Assembly (NCBI RefSeq): GCF_007066085.1
Contig: NZ_CP041405.1
Span: forward strand, 1,798,001 to 1,862,000
Length of the DNA: 64,000 bases
Reading direction: 5' to 3'
Source of the DNA: Paenibacillus thiaminolyticus
Lineage (GTDB): Bacteria > Bacillota > Bacilli > Paenibacillales > Paenibacillaceae
How positions within the stretch are numbered: position 1 is the first letter of the stretch; each line of letters opens with the position of its first letter. Positions 55,795 through 64,000 of this stretch are shown here, in pieces. The position numbers and the translations under genes are program-made. The notes beneath the pieces are model-generated. The model was not told the origin of the DNA. It made no database searches and worked only from the letters and a program-made list of their open reading frames with translations.

Positions 55795-57138
55795 CTACAG
55801 CTTCAACAGGCCAAGCACGTGAAGGAACACGATGGCGATAACAACCGGAATGACATAGCGCAGCAATATGATATACAACGCCAGACCTTTGCGCCACCAT
55901 GCCGCCTCGGTCGCGAATTCCTCGTACAGCCGCTTCCGCGGGAAGCGGTAGCCGACGAACAAGGCAATGAGCAGCGCACCGAAGGGCATGAGCACATTCG
56001 TCACGGCGAAGTCGGCCGCGTCGAAGAGAGACAGGCCGAAGATGCGCGCATCCGACCAGACACCGAATGACAAGGCGGACGGGATGCCGACGATGAAGAT
56101 AAGGATTCCGAACAGCCAGCTCAACCGGGAGCGCTGTTGGTCGTTGTTGGACAATCCCGAGACCAAAATCTCCAGCATGGAGAAGGCCGAGGTTAAGGCC
56201 GCGAATAGGAACAACGCCAAAAATAACACGATGAAAAGACCGCCGAACGGCAGCTTTTCAAACAAGGCCGGCAAGGTGCCGAACAGCAGTCCCGGGCCTT
56301 CCTGCGGCTTCATGCCCAGCGCAAATATGGCCGGGAAGATCGCAAGCCCCGCCATCAGCGAGGTCAGGACGTTCAGGCCGACGACAGAGACCGACGATTT
56401 GAGCAGCGATTCCTGGCGGCTCAAGTAGGAACTGTAGGTCACCATGACGGATACCCCGACGCTGAGACAGAAGAACGACTGACCCAACGCATACAGCACA
56501 GCTTGTCCCGTCAGCTTGCTGAAATCAGGCTGAAGAAAATAACGAAGGCCTTCGCCCATCCCGGGAAGGGTCAGGGAACGGATGATAAGGACAAGGAATA
56601 AGACGAACAAGCCCGGCATCATGATGCGGCTTGCCCGTTCGATCCCCCCCTTGATTCCGCGCGCGACCACCGCGATCGTAATCAGCATGAAGACGAATTG
56701 CGCTGCGACCGCGTACCACGGATTGGCTACCGTCTCCGCGAACAGCGCATCGTAATCCTGGCCGCTCGATAGCAAGCCGCCGACAATACCGCGCCCTACA
56801 TAAAGCACGATCCAGCCGCCAACGACGCTGTAGTAGGACAAGAGCAGGAAGCAGGTTCCGATGCCCAAGTATCCGATCCAGTGCCATTTCGAACGCGGCG
56901 CTATATCCTGGTAAGCGGATACGGCTCCCCGGCCTGTACTGCGCCCGATAGCGAACTCCGCCAGGAGCAGAGGCAGTCCGATGCCCAGCGTAAATAGCAG
57001 AAAAATAAGAAAAAATGCGCCCCCGCCGCTCGTCGCGACGACATTGGGGAATTTCCAAATGGCCCCCAGTCCGATCGCAGATCCGGCTGAGGCCAATATA
57101 AATCCGAGTTTTGAAGTCCACTGCTCTCGAGTTGTCAT
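55795..57138 (-). CDS. Sodium-dependent (NSS family) transporter, copy 1
   Basis: A 447-residue transporter of the neurotransmitter:sodium symporter family (LeuT fold). The first helix, ILASAGSAIGLGAIWKFPNV, contains the sodium- and substrate-binding unwound region, and SFFCLSVGVSVMVTYSSYL is segment 6. About 12 segments; like other bacterial members it probably imports an amino acid. It is preceded, 40 bp upstream, by a close paralogue on the same strand. Confidence 0.92.
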   Translation of the reverse strand: MTTREQWTSKLGFILASAGSAIGLGAIWKFPNVVATSGGGAFFLIFLLFTLGIGLPLLLAEFAIGRSTGRGAVSAYQDIAPRSKWHWIGYLGIGTCFLLLSYYSVVGGWIVLYVGRGIVGGLLSSGQDYDALFAETVANPWYAVAAQFVFMLITIAVVARGIKGGIERASRIMMPGLFVLFLVLIIRSLTLPGMGEGLRYFLQPDFSKLTGQAVLYALGQSFFCLSVGVSVMVTYSSYLSRQESLLKSSVSVVGLNVLTSLMAGLAIFPAIFALGMKPQEGPGLLFGTLPALFEKLPFGGLFIVLFLALFLFAALTSAFSMLEILVSGLSNNDQQRSRLSWLFGILIFIVGIPSALSFGVWSDARIFGLSLFDAADFAVTNVLMPFGALLIALFVGYRFPRKRLYEEFATEAAWWRKGLALYIILLRYVIPVVIAIVFLHVLGLLKL

Positions 57139-57178
57139 TACTGCCTCCTGTTGTCAATCTGTGTGCGAATGCTGCCTA

Positions 57179-58525
57179 TTACACCGGTAGCCACTTCATT
57201 CCGTGCAAAAACACGATAAGGACGATGAGCGGCAAAAGGTAGCGGAGCATGAAGACGTACACGGCCAAGCCTTTGTGCCAGCGGCTGCCGAGCGTGTCCC
57301 ATTCCTCCTGCAGGCGCCGCCGCGGATACCGGAAGCCGACGAATAAAGAGATCAGCAGTACGCCAAGCGGAAGCATGACGTTCGTAACCGCGAAGTCGGC
57401 CCAATCGAATATATTGCGCCCCAGCCACTGCAGATGGCTGCCCACGCCGAAGGAAAGAGCCGATGGAACGCCCATGGCGAAAATTACGCCGCCGACCAGC
57501 CAGCACATGCGCGCGCGTTGCTCCGCCTTGTTCTTGGTGAATGCGGCCACGACGATTTCCAACAGTGAGAACGCCGATGTCAGCGTCGCGAATAAGAAGA
57601 GCGCCAGGAACAGCACGATGAACAGGCGGCCGAACGGAAGCTGCTCGAAGACGGCCGGCAGCGTAATGAACAGGAGCCCGGCGCCTTCCTGCGGCTTCAT
57701 GCCAAGCGCGAACAAAGCGGGGAAAATCGCAATGCCCGCCATGAACGAGGTCAGCACGTTCAAGCCAACGACGGACAGGGCCGGCTTCCCGAGAGGTTCC
57801 CCTTTTTTCAAATAGGAGCTGTAGGTCACCATGCAGGAGCCGCCCACACTTAGGCAGAAGAAGGACTGGCCGAGCGCATACAGGAGCGCCTGCGGCGTCA
57901 GTTGGCCGAAGTCCGGCTTCAGAAAATAGACGAGTCCTTCGCTCATCCCAGGCAAAGTGAGCGACCGCACGATCAGGACGAGGAACAGAATGAACAAACC
58001 CGGCATCATAATGCGGTTTGCCTTTTCAATGCCCCCCTTCACTCCCCGGGCCACGATAACGATCGTGATGAGCAGGAACAGTGCCTGCGCTAGCACAGCC
58101 GCCCAAGGGTTGGCGGCAGTCGATTCGAAGAGCTCTCCATAGTTGCGTCCATCCTGCAGCAGCGAACCGGTCAGGGCCTTGAGGAAATAGAGCACAATCC
58201 ACCCGCCGACCACGCTGTAAAATGACAGCAGCACAGAGCACGTCGCCATACCCAAATAGCCGACACCGTGCCACTTGCTCCCCGGCGCCAACTCACGGTA
58301 GGCGGATACCGCTTCCTTGCCCGTATTGCGGCCGATCATGAATTCGGCCAGCAGCAGCGGCAGGCCGATGCCGAAGGTGAAGATAATAAATATAAGAAAA
58401 AAAGCGCCGCCACCGCTGGTAGCGACGACATTCGGGAACTTCCAGATCGCCCCCAGTCCGATGGCCGATCCGGCTGAGGCAAGCACGAAGCCGAGCCTCG
58501 AAGTCCATTGTTCTTGCTGTGTCAT
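57179..58525 (-). CDS. Sodium-dependent (NSS family) transporter, copy 2
   Basis: A 448-residue paralogue of the preceding transporter, with the same opening (VLASAGSAIGLGAIWKFPNV) and the same order of segments. Overall identity looks to be well above half, which implies a tandem duplication. Segment 6 reads SFFCLSVGGSCMVTYSSYL, with a Gly-Ser-Cys in place of Val-Ser-Val, and the substrate may therefore differ. First of the two-gene operon. Confidence 0.92.
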   Translation of the reverse strand: MTQQEQWTSRLGFVLASAGSAIGLGAIWKFPNVVATSGGGAFFLIFIIFTFGIGLPLLLAEFMIGRNTGKEAVSAYRELAPGSKWHGVGYLGMATCSVLLSFYSVVGGWIVLYFLKALTGSLLQDGRNYGELFESTAANPWAAVLAQALFLLITIVIVARGVKGGIEKANRIMMPGLFILFLVLIVRSLTLPGMSEGLVYFLKPDFGQLTPQALLYALGQSFFCLSVGGSCMVTYSSYLKKGEPLGKPALSVVGLNVLTSFMAGIAIFPALFALGMKPQEGAGLLFITLPAVFEQLPFGRLFIVLFLALFLFATLTSAFSLLEIVVAAFTKNKAEQRARMCWLVGGVIFAMGVPSALSFGVGSHLQWLGRNIFDWADFAVTNVMLPLGVLLISLFVGFRYPRRRLQEEWDTLGSRWHKGLAVYVFMLRYLLPLIVLIVFLHGMKWLPV

Positions 58526-58621
58526 CCGTTCTAATCCATCCTTCTCTTTCGATTGCTGTCATTCATTATAGCATAGCAACGGTATAAAGCCCCTGCTTCC
58601 ACATATTTTTAAGCTGGAGTC

Positions 58622-59257
58622 TTATTTCACAATAGCAAGCGCCAGACCGTCATAGGCCGGAAGCAGCGTGCTGAGCAATCGTTCATCTTGCGCGATCGCG
58701 GCATTGAAGGCGCGCATCGCCTGCACGGACGGGCCCTGCTTGTCCGGATTGAGCGTTCTGCCGCGGAGCATGAGGTTGTCTCCGGCGATTAGAGCCCCCG
58801 GTCTCGCCAGCCGGATTGCGTATTCGAGATAGGCCGGGTAATTTTCCTTGTCCGCGTCAATGAAGAACAGATCATAGCGGGCTCCTTCCCGCTCCAGCTC
58901 CGCAAGAGAATGAAGCGCCTCGCCCACTCTGTACTCCACCTGCTCGCCGAAGCCGGCTTCGGTGAGATTGCGCTTCGCCAGATCGGCGTAATCTTGACGC
59001 AGCTCCAGAGAGACAAGCCGCCCTCCCGGTTCCAGTCCCCGCAATATGCAATAGCCGCTGTAGCCGCCCAGCGCGCCGATCTCCAGCGCATCCTTCGCAT
59101 GCGCCAGGCGGGCCAGCATCGTCAACAGGCGCCCGTACCCCTCCGGCACGGATATATCCCGTATGCCCTGAGCCCGGATGCGCTCCTTGATTCGCTCCAT
59201 GGCCGGATCGGCCGGAAATAATTGTTCCAAATAAGATTCTACTGCTTCACTCGACAT
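58622..59257 (-). CDS. O-methyltransferase (class I SAM, MT family 3)
   Basis: A 211-residue enzyme. SAM-binding motif I is ALEIGALGGYSGYCI, followed by the acidic motif VSLELRQDY and the metal-binding YDLFFIDADKENYPAYLEYA. The fold matches Methyltransf_3 (catechol or caffeoyl-CoA type, YrrM in Bacillus). The ATG at 59257 follows CAAGGAGG. Divergent from the ypsC gene. The substrate is unknown. Confidence 0.9.
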   Translation of the reverse strand: MSSEAVESYLEQLFPADPAMERIKERIRAQGIRDISVPEGYGRLLTMLARLAHAKDALEIGALGGYSGYCILRGLEPGGRLVSLELRQDYADLAKRNLTEAGFGEQVEYRVGEALHSLAELEREGARYDLFFIDADKENYPAYLEYAIRLARPGALIAGDNLMLRGRTLNPDKQGPSVQAMRAFNAAIAQDERLLSTLLPAYDGLALAIVK

Positions 59258-59339
59258 TTTCCATCCTCCTTGCATTTTATGATATGATGAATGCCATACA
59301 AGTACAAGTGAGACAAGTAGAACGGAGTGTTGTTATCGA

Positions 59340-60506
59340 ATGAACCGACCTTGGACGTTAATCGCGACCGCCCCGATGGGCCTGGAGGCTGTCGTCGCGC
59401 GCGAATTGAAGCAGCTTGGATACGAGGATACGCGGGTGGAGAACGGCCGCGTGCTGTTCTCCGGAGGGCCTGTCGACGTGTGCCGGGCCAATCTGTGGCT
59501 CCGGACCGCGGATCGGGTGCTCGTCAAGATGGGCGAGTTCCGCGCGCGAACCTTCGAGGAGCTGTTCGAGGGCACCAAAGCCATACCATGGCCGGACTGG
59601 ATCCCGATGCACGGCGAATTTCCGGTTGACGGGCGTTCTCATAAATCCCAGCTCTCCAGCGTCCCCGCCTGCCAGGGCATCGTGAAAAAGGCAGTCGTGG
59701 AGCGAATGAAGCAGCGGTACCATAACGACTGGTTCGAAGAGACCGGTCCGCTGTACCGGATCGAGGTCTCCCTGCTGAACGACATGGCAACGATTACGCT
59801 GGACACGACCGGACCCGGCTTACATAAGCGAGGCTATCGCAAGCTGACCGGAGCCGCACCGCTTAAAGAAACGATGGCGGCCGCCATCATAATGCTGACC
59901 CGCTGGAATCCGCAGCGTCCGCTGTATGATCCGTTCTGCGGCTCGGGAACCCTGTTGATTGAAGCGGCGATGATCGGCTGGAATGTCGCTCCCGGGCTCC
60001 GGCGCTCCTTCTCTGCGGAGACATGGAGCATCATCGGCGAACAGGCATGGGAACAAGCGCGAGAGGAAGCGTTCGACGCGGTCCGTGACGACACGGAGCT
60101 CCAGTTGACCGGATCGGATATCGATCCCGAAGCGATTCGCCTGGCGCAAGCGGCAGCGAAGAGCGCCGGCTTCGCCCGCGAGATCGAGTTCCGCGTCTGT
60201 CCTGCGAGCAAGGCGAAGCCGGAAGGAGACTACGGGTGCCTCGTGACGAATCCGCCATACGGCGAACGGTTGAACGAGAAGGATGAAGTCGAGCGGATGG
60301 TGAGAGATTTTGGCTTCATGGCGAAGACGCTGCCGACCTGGTCGTTCTTCGCGATCAGCCCGAGCCGCCAGTTCGAGCATTACTTCGGCCGCCCGGCGGA
60401 CAAGCGCCGCAAGCTGTTCAACGGCAATATCGAATGCCAGCTGTATCAATATTTCGGTCCGCTTCCTCCTCGCAGCAAGGCGCCGGCATCGCCTTCCGAA
60501 TCATAA
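59340..60506 (+). CDS. ypsC: THUMP-domain rRNA methyltransferase YpsC (RlmL N-terminal-like)
   Basis: A 388-residue methyltransferase with an N-terminal THUMP RNA-binding domain (about 60-165) and a C-terminal SAM domain containing YDPFCGSGTLLIEAAMI, GSDIDPEAIRLAQ and the catalytic NPPYGERL (NPPY). It probably makes N2-methylguanine in 23S rRNA, as RlmL does at G2445. The ATG follows ACGGAGTG. Well conserved in Bacillales. Confidence 0.93.
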   Translation: MNRPWTLIATAPMGLEAVVARELKQLGYEDTRVENGRVLFSGGPVDVCRANLWLRTADRVLVKMGEFRARTFEELFEGTKAIPWPDWIPMHGEFPVDGRSHKSQLSSVPACQGIVKKAVVERMKQRYHNDWFEETGPLYRIEVSLLNDMATITLDTTGPGLHKRGYRKLTGAAPLKETMAAAIIMLTRWNPQRPLYDPFCGSGTLLIEAAMIGWNVAPGLRRSFSAETWSIIGEQAWEQAREEAFDAVRDDTELQLTGSDIDPEAIRLAQAAAKSAGFAREIEFRVCPASKAKPEGDYGCLVTNPPYGERLNEKDEVERMVRDFGFMAKTLPTWSFFAISPSRQFEHYFGRPADKRRKLFNGNIECQLYQYFGPLPPRSKAPASPSES

Positions 60507-60519
60507 TTACGCCCAATCG

Positions 60520-60563
60520 AACACCATCTGCCCTACAGCGGCAGGCGGTGTTCTTTTATTTTT
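60520..60563 (+). terminator. Terminator of ypsC
   Basis: AACACCATCTGCC and GGCAGGCGGTGTT form a 13-bp stem (one mismatch) followed by CTTTTATTTTT. Confidence 0.88.
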
Positions 60564-60625
60564 AACATTTTATGAAAATCTGATAAGATGGGAGGTACGA
60601 TTACAAGTCAAGGAAGGTACACGCA

Positions 60626-62608
60626 ATGAATCCAATTCGTCAAGCCCGGCCTGATTCCACCGGCAGGAAAAGTTCGGCGGCCGCCCTGTTCGGATGGCTC
60701 AGCTTCGTCTTCTTCCTCACGGCGATGATGGGGAAGCTGATCTATTTCAATCGCACGCTGGCGATCCCGAATATGGCCATGAACCGGGACGACTACCTGG
60801 TCGCCCTCGGATCGCTGCTGATTGCCGGCAGCTGGACGTTCTGGGCGAAGGAACGATGGCGCCCGTTGCTCTTGTTGCTGCTTAACTTTGCACTGACGGT
60901 GCTCATTTTTGCCGATTTGATCTATTTCCGCTATTTTCAGGACTTCATCACGATTCCCGTCCTGCTTCAAGCCGCGCAGGTCAGCTCGCTCGGAGAGAGC
61001 ATCGCTTCGCTTATTCACGGCAAGGATGTGCGGCTGTTCCTGGATTGGCTCATCCTCATTCCACTCACGATCGGGCATGCCCGCATTCGGTCCCGGGAAT
61101 ACCGCTATCAGCGCTCCATCTTGTCCGGCCGGAAGAACCGGGGACGCATGCTGCAGCGGGCAGCGGCCGGCCTGCTTGCCATCGTCGTCGGCACCGTGTT
61201 GGTAGCCGTGCCGGTGAAGCAAGCGACCAGTACATGGGCGAAAGGGCTGTTCAGTTCGGTCTGGTGGAGCGCCTCCGTTTATAATATTACGGGCTTGCTG
61301 GGCTTTCACGGCTTTGATGTGTACCGGTACGTGAAGGAAAATCTGATGGGAGGGGCCTCTCTCTCCGAAGCCGAGATCAAGGACGCGGAAGCGTGGTTCG
61401 CCGCCCATCGCACCGATCGGCAGGGCCCTGCGTCCTCTTTCGGGCGGTATGCCGGCAGCAATGTCATTATTGTGCAGGCTGAAGCGTTCGAAAATTTCGT
61501 CATCGGTGCAAAGGTGAACGGGCAGGAGATAACGCCCAACCTGAATGCGCTTCGCAAGGAGAGTCTTTATTTCACCCGGTTCTTCCATCAGACGGGTCAA
61601 GGCCGAACCTCAGATGCCGATTTCGGGGTGAACGCCGGGCTTCATCCACTGCCGGCCGGCTCCGTCTTCATCCGCTACCCCGGCCAGACCTATGACACGC
61701 TGCCGGCCATGCTCCGCGCGGAAGGCTATCGCACCGGAGCGTTCCATGCTTATGACGCCGGGTTCTGGAACCGTTATATTATGTATCAAAATATGGGCTA
61801 CGACTTTTTCATGAGCAAAAAAGATTATGTTCTTGATGAGCCTGTCGGATGGACCGTCGGAGACAAATCCTTTTTCCGCCAATCGGTCGAACGAATGTCT
61901 CCCGAGACGCAGCCATTCTACAGCTTCTTAATTACGCTGGCAAGCCACCATCCGTACAAGCTGCCGACATCAGTGCAGAAGCTCGACGTCGGCCCATATA
62001 CGGATACGATGTTCGGCGATTATTTGCAGTCGATGCATTACGTTGACGAAGCGGTTGGAGAAATGATCGCCGATCTGAAGCAGCGCGGGCTGTGGGACAA
62101 GACAATCTGGGTATTCTACGGAGATCATGACAACTCAATCGGAGAGACGGAGCCTCTCTCCAGGCTTCTCGGCCATCCAGTCAGCAAGCTGGATATGCTG
62201 GAAATGAAGAATCAGGTCCCGCTCTTCATCCATCTCCCTAATGGGGCGCAGGCCGGGACGTTTGATTCGGTCGCGGGCCAATTGGACGTCGCCCCGACGC
62301 TGCTGCACTGGCTCGGAATCGATGCGGCCGACGCCTATATGATGGGCCATAATCTGCTGCTGCCGGATCGGCGGCTCGTCGTATTGCGGAACGGCTCGTA
62401 CACGGACGGGAGCATTTTCTATGTCCCTTCGGCCGACGGATTGTTCGAGCACGGCACCTGCTTCGATTACGCGGGGCGAGAGAAGACGGACGTCGCCCGC
62501 TGCCAGCCGTACGAGGCCGAAGCGAAGCGCCGCTTGACCGTCTCGGACCAAGTGATTACGAATAACCTGATTAAGCGGTTCCGCCAATCTTCTCATTCGC
62601 AACCGTGA
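60626..62608 (+). CDS. LtaS-family sulfatase (lipoteichoic acid synthase-like)
   Basis: A 660-residue protein with five membrane helices in the first 215 residues and an extracellular sulfatase-type catalytic domain. HQTGQGRTSDADFGVNAGLH carries the catalytic threonine (GQGRTSDA), VQAEAFENFV the metal-binding Glu, and FYGDHDNSIGE the C-terminal Asp-His metal ligands. LtaS enzymes polymerise glycerol phosphate from phosphatidylglycerol on the outer face of the membrane. The ATG follows TCAAGGAAGG. Which LtaS-type role (synthase or primase) cannot be decided here. Confidence 0.92.
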   Translation: MNPIRQARPDSTGRKSSAAALFGWLSFVFFLTAMMGKLIYFNRTLAIPNMAMNRDDYLVALGSLLIAGSWTFWAKERWRPLLLLLLNFALTVLIFADLIYFRYFQDFITIPVLLQAAQVSSLGESIASLIHGKDVRLFLDWLILIPLTIGHARIRSREYRYQRSILSGRKNRGRMLQRAAAGLLAIVVGTVLVAVPVKQATSTWAKGLFSSVWWSASVYNITGLLGFHGFDVYRYVKENLMGGASLSEAEIKDAEAWFAAHRTDRQGPASSFGRYAGSNVIIVQAEAFENFVIGAKVNGQEITPNLNALRKESLYFTRFFHQTGQGRTSDADFGVNAGLHPLPAGSVFIRYPGQTYDTLPAMLRAEGYRTGAFHAYDAGFWNRYIMYQNMGYDFFMSKKDYVLDEPVGWTVGDKSFFRQSVERMSPETQPFYSFLITLASHHPYKLPTSVQKLDVGPYTDTMFGDYLQSMHYVDEAVGEMIADLKQRGLWDKTIWVFYGDHDNSIGETEPLSRLLGHPVSKLDMLEMKNQVPLFIHLPNGAQAGTFDSVAGQLDVAPTLLHWLGIDAADAYMMGHNLLLPDRRLVVLRNGSYTDGSIFYVPSADGLFEHGTCFDYAGREKTDVARCQPYEAEAKRRLTVSDQVITNNLIKRFRQSSHSQP

Positions 62609-62611
62609 CAT

Positions 62612-62639
62612 CAGCCGCTGTCCCCGTTGACAGCGGCTG
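62612..62639. terminator. Hairpin between convergent LtaS-like and BCCT genes
   Basis: CAGCCGCTGTC pairs with GACAGCGGCTG around CCCCGTT. No T-run follows on either strand. Confidence 0.55.
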
Positions 62640-62720
62640 TCTGCGTATCTCTTCCCGGGTGCCCGCCATCCGTTCACCTGCCGCCTTCTGCGCCGCCTCG
62701 CCTGTCCCCCTTCATCTGCG

Positions 62721-64000
62721 CTACCGCTCCTGCAGCAGCTCGTCCAGCTTCCGGCGCCGCTTCTTCTCCTTCAGGCGCCGATCGTACTCTTCGCGGCGCA
62801 GCGCCTTGGCGAGAGACGCGCACATGCCGAGCAGGACGACCGCGAACGGCAGCGCCGTCAGGATGGACGCCGTCTGAAGCGCATTCAGTCCGCCGCTCAG
62901 AAGGAGGACGATGGCGATCAGCGACTGGAAGATTCCCCAGGTGAGCTTGATCGGAATGCTCGGATTCGGGTTGCCGTCAGACGACATCATGCCGAGCACG
63001 AAGGTAGCAGAATCGGCCGACGTAATGAAGAACATCACGATGAGCAGCGTGGCCAACACCCCGAGCACATAGCCGGCGGGCAGGGCGTCGAGCGTCACGA
63101 ACAAGGCGGACGTTATATCCTGCTGCACCGCCTGGGCGAGATTTATGCCTTCGAACATTTCCAAATGAAGCCCCGTCGCCCCGAATACGGAGAACCAAAG
63201 GAAGCTGAAGCCGCTTGGCAGCAGCAATGTCCCAAGAATGAACTCCTTAATCGTTCTCCCCCTGGATATGCGGGCAATGAACAAACCGACGAACGGCGCC
63301 CACGTAATCCACCACGCCCAGTAGAACAGGGTCCATCTCGCAATCCAGGAATTTTCGGTGAATGGCGACAGGCGAAGACTCATCTGGATAATGTTTTGCA
63401 AGTAGCCGCCTAACGTCGTCGTGAACGTATCAATGATGAAGGAGGTCGGTCCGAGAAGCAGCGTGAAGATGAGGAGACCGAGCGCAATCAGCAGATTCGT
63501 ATTGCTTAATATGCGTATCCCCTTGTCCAGGCCGGTAATGGCCGAAGTCAGGAACAATATAGTAACTACGATAATAATAATGATTTGAACAGTGATGTTC
63601 GATGGAATTCCCAGCGTATGCTGCAGTCCGCCGTTAATCTGCATCACGCCGAGACCAAGCGACGTCGCGACACCGAAGGTAGTGGCGATAATGGCCAAAA
63701 CGTCAATCACTTTGCCAATGGAACCGTCCACGCGTTCTCCGAGCAACGGATAGAACGTATGGCTTATCAGTCCTTTATGTTGTTGGCGGAAGGTGAAATA
63801 AGCGAGAGCGAGTGACACGAGCGAATAAATCCCCCATGGATGAAGGCCCCAATGGAAGAAGGAATAGCGCATCGCTTCGCGTGCCGCATCCGGCGTCATT
63901 CCCGCGGCGGCGGGCGGGTTCATATAATGGCTGAGCGGCTCGGCGACTCCCCAGAATACGAGCCCAATCCCCATTCCCGCACTGAACAGCATTGCGAACC
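62721..64000 (-). CDS. BCCT-family glycine betaine/choline transporter, 5' end beyond the window
   Basis: At least 426 residues of a betaine-carnitine-choline transporter are inside the window; the N-terminus lies past 64000. FYWAWWITWAPFVGLFIARI, with the aromatic box (WAWWxxWxP), and RGRTIKEFILG are the family signatures, and the C-terminal tail is basic (LKEKKRRRKLDELLQER), as in the osmosensing tails of OpuD and BetP. It should import a compatible solute with sodium during osmotic stress. Confidence 0.9.
   Translation of the reverse strand, partial: FAMLFSAGMGIGLVFWGVAEPLSHYMNPPAAAGMTPDAAREAMRYSFFHWGLHPWGIYSLVSLALAYFTFRQQHKGLISHTFYPLLGERVDGSIGKVIDVLAIIATTFGVATSLGLGVMQINGGLQHTLGIPSNITVQIIIIIVVTILFLTSAITGLDKGIRILSNTNLLIALGLLIFTLLLGPTSFIIDTFTTTLGGYLQNIIQMSLRLSPFTENSWIARWTLFYWAWWITWAPFVGLFIARISRGRTIKEFILGTLLLPSGFSFLWFSVFGATGLHLEMFEGINLAQAVQQDITSALFVTLDALPAGYVLGVLATLLIVMFFITSADSATFVLGMMSSDGNPNPSIPIKLTWGIFQSLIAIVLLLSGGLNALQTASILTALPFAVVLLGMCASLAKALRREEYDRRLKEKKRRRKLDELLQER

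Overview
This window looks like a chromosomal segment of a GC-rich Bacillales bacterium, most likely Paenibacillus. The evidence is the set of Bacillus-type orthologues (YugP, YitT, YtpB, PepF, YpsC, DUF3906, YjcZ), a Gram-positive hemEHY order, strong AGGAGG ribosome binding sites with many TTG and GTG starts, and a 33-residue YjcZ-type sporulation peptide. No rRNA, tRNA or CRISPR array was recognised. Several starts were moved from the longest ORF to the codon that sits 6-10 nt after a real Shine-Dalgarno sequence.

Layout. 0.7-12.4 kb: housekeeping and stress genes (TlpA-like thioredoxin, MFS pump, a MerR regulator with an apparent frameshift, YugP protease, LysR, rhomboid, thiol peroxidase, DUF624 protein, YjcZ peptide, CshA helicase, YitT, FMN reductase). 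12.6-18.6 kb: a complete oligopeptide ABC importer, oppABCDF, on the minus strand. 18.6-25.3 kb: an AT-richer accessory island holding (a) a compact RiPP locus made of a 22-residue precursor ending in NVQCGG, a radical SAM/SPASM maturase and an MFS exporter, and (b) an antibiotic-type leader-peptide attenuator followed by a collapsed rsgA paralogue and an aminoglycoside-phosphotransferase-family gene. IS630 and IS256 remnants lie in it. 25.3-35.1 kb: DUF3899 protein, pfkA with the terpene synthase gene ytpB, an MFS gene, a nitroreductase behind a clear operator, and a divergent AraC/beta-galactosidase pair. 35.1-36.1 kb: gene-free, with two tandem repeat arrays. 36.2-48.8 kb: cold shock protein, two small proteins, PepF with a possible secreted form, M42 aminopeptidase, YhfP-like reductase, ABC-F protein, TetR, DUF92, FAH-family enzyme, CapA-like protein. 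48.9-52.6 kb: haem operon hemE-hemH-hemY. 52.9-64 kb: MFS pump, secreted propeller-like protein, two tandem NSS transporters, O-methyltransferase, YpsC, LtaS-like enzyme, and a BCCT transporter cut by the window edge.

The best candidate for an undescribed system is the RiPP locus (19.15-22.3 kb). The precursor is too short for routine gene callers, has a consensus promoter, is separated from its maturase by a 17-bp hairpin, and carries an Asn-x-x-Cys motif that recalls radical SAM beta-thioether peptides. Non-coding repeats are also prominent: a 0.3-kb dispersed repeat present at both ends of the window, three tandem arrays with about 34-, 43- and 113-bp periods, and a short element ending in TTTGAACAACCTCTTA upstream of several genes.
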